A stretch of DNA of 6,832 nt, taken from positions 1-6,832 of the forward strand of contig CADEHD010000114.1 of assembly GCA_902827055.1 (NCBI GenBank), given 5' to 3'. Below are positions 3,845-6,832 of this stretch, in pieces. The position numbers and the translations under genes were made by a program. How positions within the stretch are numbered: position 1 is the stretch's first letter; each line of letters starts with the position of its first letter. This stretch comes from an uncultured Chloroflexota bacterium (GTDB taxonomy: Bacteria > Chloroflexota > Dehalococcoidia > UBA2979). The notes below the pieces were generated by a model that was given only the letters and a program-made list of their open reading frames with translations, was not told where the DNA came from and did not search any database.

Positions 3845-6136
3845 ATGACGGCTGTCTACCGGTACACGGAGTGGGACGGCACGCAGGACATCCCCACGCT
3901 GGACGCGGCCGAGGTGCTCGAGGCGCTGACCGACGACCTCATGAACTTCGGCGACCTGCAGCACGCGTTGCGTAACCTGATGCAGCGCGGCATGCGCTCG
4001 CCGACGGGTGATCGCATGCAGGGGCTGCGCGACCTCCTGCAGCAGTTGCGGCAGCAGCGCCGGCAGCGCCTCGACCAGTTCGACATGGGCGGGGTCATGG
4101 AGGACGTTCGGCGCCAGATCCAGGAGATCCTGGACATGGAGCGCCAGACGCTGCAGGACCGCCTCGGGGAGGCCGGCGGGCAGGAGCGGTCGAGCGCCCA
4201 GGGCGCCGAGCCGGGGAGCGACTCCCTGGCGGGCTCGGACACCCAGCAGGGGACGGACGGCTCGGAAGTCGCCGAGGGCGCCGAAGGCTCGCAGGGTGCC
4301 GAGGGCTCACAGGGCCAGCAGCCCGGGCAATCGGGGCAGCGAGGGCAATCGGGACAGCGCGGCGCGCAGGCCTCGCCCTCGGGCGCGCGGGCCCAGCAGG
4401 GGCAGGCGGGCCAGGCCGGCGAGGCGGGCGGGACTGCCGAGGGCCAGGCCGGCGGCGGACAGAGCCAGGAAGAGCAGTTCCAGGAGATGCTGCGTCGGAT
4501 CGCCGAGCGCAAGCAGCAGTTCCTGGACGATCTGCCGCCCGAGCCGGGTGGGCAGGTGCGCGCGCTGCAGGACTACGAGTTCCTGAACCCCGAGGCGCGC
4601 GACCGCTTCCAGAAGCTCGTTGAGGGTCTGCGCCAGGCCATGGTCAACTCGTTCTTCCAGAACGTGCAGGACATGGTGCAGCAGATGTCGGAGGGCGACC
4701 TCCAGCGCATGAAGGACATGGTCCGCGCGCTGAACGACATGCTGACCGAGCGCATGCGCGGCGGCGAGCCCAACTTCGAGCAGTTCATGGACCAGTTCGG
4801 CGACATGTTCGGCGACAATCCGCCGCAGTCGCTGGACGAGTTGATGGCGCAGATGCAGGCGCAGATGTCCGCGATGAACTCGCTGATGGAGTCCCTGCCC
4901 TCGGCGCAGCGGGAGCAACTGCAGTCGCTGCTCGCGGACAAGCTCGGGGACCCCGAGCTGGAGGGCGAGCTGCAGCAACTCGGGCAGAACCTCGAGTTCC
5001 TGAACCCATCGCGCGACCAGGGGCAGAGCTACCCGTTCCGTGGCGACGAGGAGATCGGGCTCGAGGCGGCCATGGAGCTCATGCGCCAGATGCAGGACAT
5101 CGACGGACTGGAGCGCGACCTCGAGCGCGCGCAGTACGGCGGCGACCTCGACTCCGTGGACGTCGACAAGCTGCGCGACCTGCTCGGCGAGGAGGCCGTG
5201 GACGCTCTCGACCAGCTCAAGCAGCTCCTCGAGGTGCTGGAGAAGGCGGGCTACGTGCGCCGCGAGGGCGACGCGTACGAGCTGACGCCCCGCGGCACGC
5301 GCTCCATCGGGCAGAAGGCGCTGGGCGAGATCTTCGCGCAGCTGAAGAAGCAGAACCTCGGCAACCACGCGGTGCCCGACGCCGGTCGCATCGGTGAGCG
5401 GATCGACGAGACCAAGCCCTACGAGTTCGGCGACCCGTTCTACCTCCACATGGAGCGGACGATCCGCAACGCACTTGAGCGGGAGGGCCCGCAGACGCCC
5501 GTGCGGCTGCACCCTGACGACTTCGAGGTGTATCGAGCAGAGCTGGTGACGCAGACGGCCACCGTGCTGATGGTGGACCTCTCGTGGTCCATGGCGTTGC
5601 GCGGCTCGTTCCAGGCGGCGAAGAAGGTGGCGCTGGCGCTCCAGAACCTCATCACCTCGATGTACCCGAAGGACACGCTCTACGTGATCGGGTTCTCGGC
5701 GTACGCGCGGGAGTTGAAGCTCGGTGAGCTGCCGTACGTGCGGTGGGATGAGTCGGTGCTGGGCACGAACATGCACCACGCGTTCATGATGGCCGAGCGC
5801 ATGCTTGCGAAGCACAAGGGCGCCACGCGGCAGATCCTGATGATCTCCGACGGGGAGCCGACGGCGCACCTCGAGCGCGGTCGGTCGCAGTTCGCGTACC
5901 CGCCGAGCCCGATCACGATCCGGGAGACGCTGAAGGCCGTGAAGCGCGTGTCCCAGCAGAAGATCACCATCAACACCTTCATGCTGGATCGGAACTACTA
6001 CCTGAAGGAGTTCGTGAACCAGCTGGCGAAGATCAACGGTGGCCGGGTCTTCTACACTACGCCCGACAAGCTCGGCGAGTACATCCTCGTCGACTACGTG
6101 CAGCACAAGCGCAAGCGGTTGGGGCGCGCGGGCTAG
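3845..6136 (+). CDS. Large VWA-domain protein, partner of the AAA+ ATPase
   Basis: This 763-residue protein has no signal peptide or membrane segment. Residues 1-110 are mainly helical and rich in Q and R. Residues 111-209 are a low-complexity G, Q, S, A and E linker. Residues 210-380 are helical and rich in M and Q. A segment at about 459-502 looks like a winged helix (LLEVLEKAGYVRREG, then ELTPRG). The C-terminal part, about 570-755, is a VWA domain. All five metal-site (MIDAS) residues are visible: D578, S580 and S582 in DLSWS, T641 in GTNMHHA, and D669 in ISDGEPT. VWA partners of AAA+ ATPases usually recognise the substrate or dock it to the ring, as BchD, CbbO, NorD and ViaA do. The ATG follows GAGGG (3836-3840) by 4 nt and lies 45 bp after the ATPase stop codon, so the two are almost certainly cotranscribed. 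From memory it resembles M. tuberculosis Rv0959. The target is unknown. Confidence 0.88.
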   Translation: MTAVYRYTEWDGTQDIPTLDAAEVLEALTDDLMNFGDLQHALRNLMQRGMRSPTGDRMQGLRDLLQQLRQQRRQRLDQFDMGGVMEDVRRQIQEILDMERQTLQDRLGEAGGQERSSAQGAEPGSDSLAGSDTQQGTDGSEVAEGAEGSQGAEGSQGQQPGQSGQRGQSGQRGAQASPSGARAQQGQAGQAGEAGGTAEGQAGGGQSQEEQFQEMLRRIAERKQQFLDDLPPEPGGQVRALQDYEFLNPEARDRFQKLVEGLRQAMVNSFFQNVQDMVQQMSEGDLQRMKDMVRALNDMLTERMRGGEPNFEQFMDQFGDMFGDNPPQSLDELMAQMQAQMSAMNSLMESLPSAQREQLQSLLADKLGDPELEGELQQLGQNLEFLNPSRDQGQSYPFRGDEEIGLEAAMELMRQMQDIDGLERDLERAQYGGDLDSVDVDKLRDLLGEEAVDALDQLKQLLEVLEKAGYVRREGDAYELTPRGTRSIGQKALGEIFAQLKKQNLGNHAVPDAGRIGERIDETKPYEFGDPFYLHMERTIRNALEREGPQTPVRLHPDDFEVYRAELVTQTATVLMVDLSWSMALRGSFQAAKKVALALQNLITSMYPKDTLYVIGFSAYARELKLGELPYVRWDESVLGTNMHHAFMMAERMLAKHKGATRQILMISDGEPTAHLERGRSQFAYPPSPITIRETLKAVKRVSQQKITINTFMLDRNYYLKEFVNQLAKINGGRVFYTTPDKLGEYILVDYVQHKRKRLGRAG
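4277..4312 (+). repeat. 18-bp tandem repeat, two copies, in the VWA linker
   Basis: GGCGCCGAAGGCTCGCAG (4277-4294) is followed directly by a copy at 4295-4312 with 15 of 18 bases identical. The differences fall at third codon positions, so both encode the same six residues, GAEGSQ. This suggests an old duplication kept by selection on the protein or by codon drift. Confidence 0.8.
4325..4360 (+). repeat. Second 18-bp tandem repeat, two copies, in the VWA linker
   Basis: GGGCAATCGGGGCAGCGA (4325-4342) is followed directly by a copy at 4343-4360 with 16 of 18 bases identical. Both copies encode the same six-residue unit, GQSGQR in frame. It is unrelated in sequence to the repeat at 4277-4312 but has the same unit length. 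The linker could change length between strains by slippage in multiples of 18 bp without a frameshift. Confidence 0.8.
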
Positions 6137-6142
6137 GGGACG

Positions 6143-6167
6143 CCCTCGGCGGCTGCGCGGCCGAGGG
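6143..6167 (+). promoter_or_regulatory. Hairpin overlapping the ribosome binding site of the channel gene
   Basis: CCCTCGGC (6143-6150) pairs perfectly with GCCGAGGG (6160-6167) around a 9-nt loop. The right arm overlaps the Shine-Dalgarno GAGGGGG (6163-6169) of the channel gene at 6174. In a transcript reading through from the VWA gene this would partly hide the ribosome binding site. Translation of the channel could then be low or depend on ribosomes arriving from the VWA stop codon at 6134-6136, only 6 bp before the hairpin. No T-run follows, so a terminator is less likely. Confidence 0.45.
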
Positions 6168-6173
6168 GGCGAA

Positions 6174-6832
6174 GTGGACCGGCGAGTACTGGGGCGCTAC
6201 GCGCCGGCGCTGGTCCTGATCGCGTTCGTGTACGGCCTGGGGACGTTCTGGTACACGCTCATCGAAGAGTGGTCGCTCCTCGATGGGGCGTTCATGGCGA
6301 TGCAGACCATGACCACGGTTGGCTACGGGCAGGTCCGTCCGCTGGACACCAGCGGGCGGTTGTTCACACTCATCTACATCCCGCTCGGTGTGGGGTCGGT
6401 GTTCTACCTCGTGGGGTTGATGGTCGACGACGTCGTCGTCCACCACCTCGCGTCGGCGTACGGGCTCGGTCGCTTGAGTCGGAGGATCCGCATGCTGCGA
6501 GACCACGTGGTGATCTGCGGGTACGGCCGCGTGGGCATGGAGGTCGCGGAGGAGTTACGCGCGCACGGGGATGAAGTCCTCGTCATCGATCTCGCGCCGG
6601 AGCGCCTCGAGATCGCGCGCGAGCGCGGCCTGCTCGCCCTCGAGGGCGACGCCACTGAGGAGGACGTGCTGCGCGAGGCGCGCGTCGATGCCGCGCGGAC
6701 GCTGATCGCTGCGGCGGACTCAGACACCGGGAACGCCTTTACCGCGCTCACCGCGCGAGCGCTCAATCCGCGATTGCTCATCATCGCGCGCTCGGGATCC
6801 GAGGCGGCCGAGCGACGGGTGCGGACCGCGGG
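6174..6832 (+). CDS. Two-transmembrane potassium channel with cytoplasmic RCK (TrkA-N) domain (3' end outside the window)
   Basis: The frame from GTG 6174 runs open to the window end and gives 219 residues plus two bases. A first membrane helix lies at about residues 9-30, a pore helix at about 37-47, the potassium selectivity filter TVGYG at 48-52 (6315-6329), and a second membrane helix at about 62-84. A Rossmann-fold RCK domain follows: HVVICGYGRVG (111-121, with GxGxxG at 116-121), D139 at the end of the second strand, then GDATEEDVL and ALNPRLLIIARS. This order is typical of Kch/MthK-like channels, which pass K+ through the cytoplasmic membrane and are gated by ligands such as nucleotides or Ca2+ at the RCK domain. 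A C-terminal TrkA-C domain may follow beyond the window. The start is chosen for GAGGGGG (6163-6169), 4 nt upstream. The gene lies 37 bp after the VWA gene and is probably cotranscribed with it. Confidence 0.92.
   Translation, partial: MDRRVLGRYAPALVLIAFVYGLGTFWYTLIEEWSLLDGAFMAMQTMTTVGYGQVRPLDTSGRLFTLIYIPLGVGSVFYLVGLMVDDVVVHHLASAYGLGRLSRRIRMLRDHVVICGYGRVGMEVAEELRAHGDEVLVIDLAPERLEIARERGLLALEGDATEEDVLREARVDAARTLIAAADSDTGNAFTALTARALNPRLLIIARSGSEAAERRVRTA

Larger units (their letters stand above)
4175..4471 (+). other. Low-complexity linker region within the VWA gene
   Basis: Residues 111-209 of the VWA protein consist almost only of G, Q, S, A, E, R, P, T and D, with no aromatic residues and very few large hydrophobic ones. 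This predicts a flexible, disordered tether between the N-terminal helical part and the central helical part. The reading frame stays intact and codon use is like that of the flanks, so it looks like a real part of the gene and not an insertion. Confidence 0.75.

Noticed and set aside
2348..3964. Long open frame (538 codons) on the - strand opposite the ATPase gene
   Set aside because: It is antisense to a gene with clear AAA+ motifs. Its product is a monotonous mix of R, V, L, D, H and A typical of the mirror frame of high-GC coding DNA, and it has no recognisable domain.
4307..6106. Long open frame (599 codons) on the - strand opposite the VWA gene
   Set aside because: It is the mirror frame of a well-supported VWA gene, with leucine-, histidine- and valine-rich low-complexity translation and no motif.
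2396..6136. ATPase-VWA pair as a true magnesium or cobalt chelatase
   Set aside because: No chlorophyll or cobalamin gene and no large chelatase subunit is in the window, and the VWA protein has a different N-terminal architecture from BchD.

Overview
The window is high-GC (clearly over 60%), with tightly packed genes all on the + strand. It uses GTG as well as ATG starts and strongly prefers G or C at third codon positions. This fits a high-GC bacterium such as an actinobacterium or a member of the Chloroflexota. I cannot place it more precisely from sequence alone. No rRNA, tRNA, CRISPR array, insertion sequence or phage gene was seen.

Layout: (1) 1-387 is the C-terminal end of a class-III, PLP-dependent aminotransferase related to glutamate-1-semialdehyde aminomutase. 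(2) 487-1131 encodes a small exported or membrane-anchored protein with a C-terminal 3D (three-aspartate, double-psi beta-barrel) domain of the cell-wall-hydrolase type. It has a promoter so close to the ATG that the mRNA is probably leaderless. (3) 1311-1652 encodes a short XRE-type helix-turn-helix regulator, preceded by a perfect 14-bp palindrome in its promoter and followed by a strong intrinsic terminator at 1680-1710. (4) 1777-2223 encodes a DinB-superfamily four-helix-bundle protein with its own start signals. (5) 2396-6136 holds an AAA+ ATPase of the magnesium-chelatase/MoxR type and a 763-residue protein with a C-terminal von Willebrand factor A (VWA) domain, 45 bp apart. (6) 6174 to the window end is the start of a two-transmembrane potassium channel with a TVGYG filter and a cytoplasmic NAD-binding RCK (TrkA-N) domain. 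It lies 37 bp after the VWA gene and is cut by the window edge.

How they may work together: the ATPase and VWA protein are the standard two halves of an AAA+/VWA remodelling machine, as in BchI-BchD, CbbQ-CbbO, NorQ-NorD and RavA-ViaA. From memory the pair resembles Mycobacterium tuberculosis Rv0958-Rv0959, whose substrate I do not know. The potassium channel is probably in the same transcript, with its Shine-Dalgarno partly buried in a hairpin. This ATPase-VWA-channel cluster is the best candidate for a poorly characterised system here. The upstream genes look like independent single-gene units.
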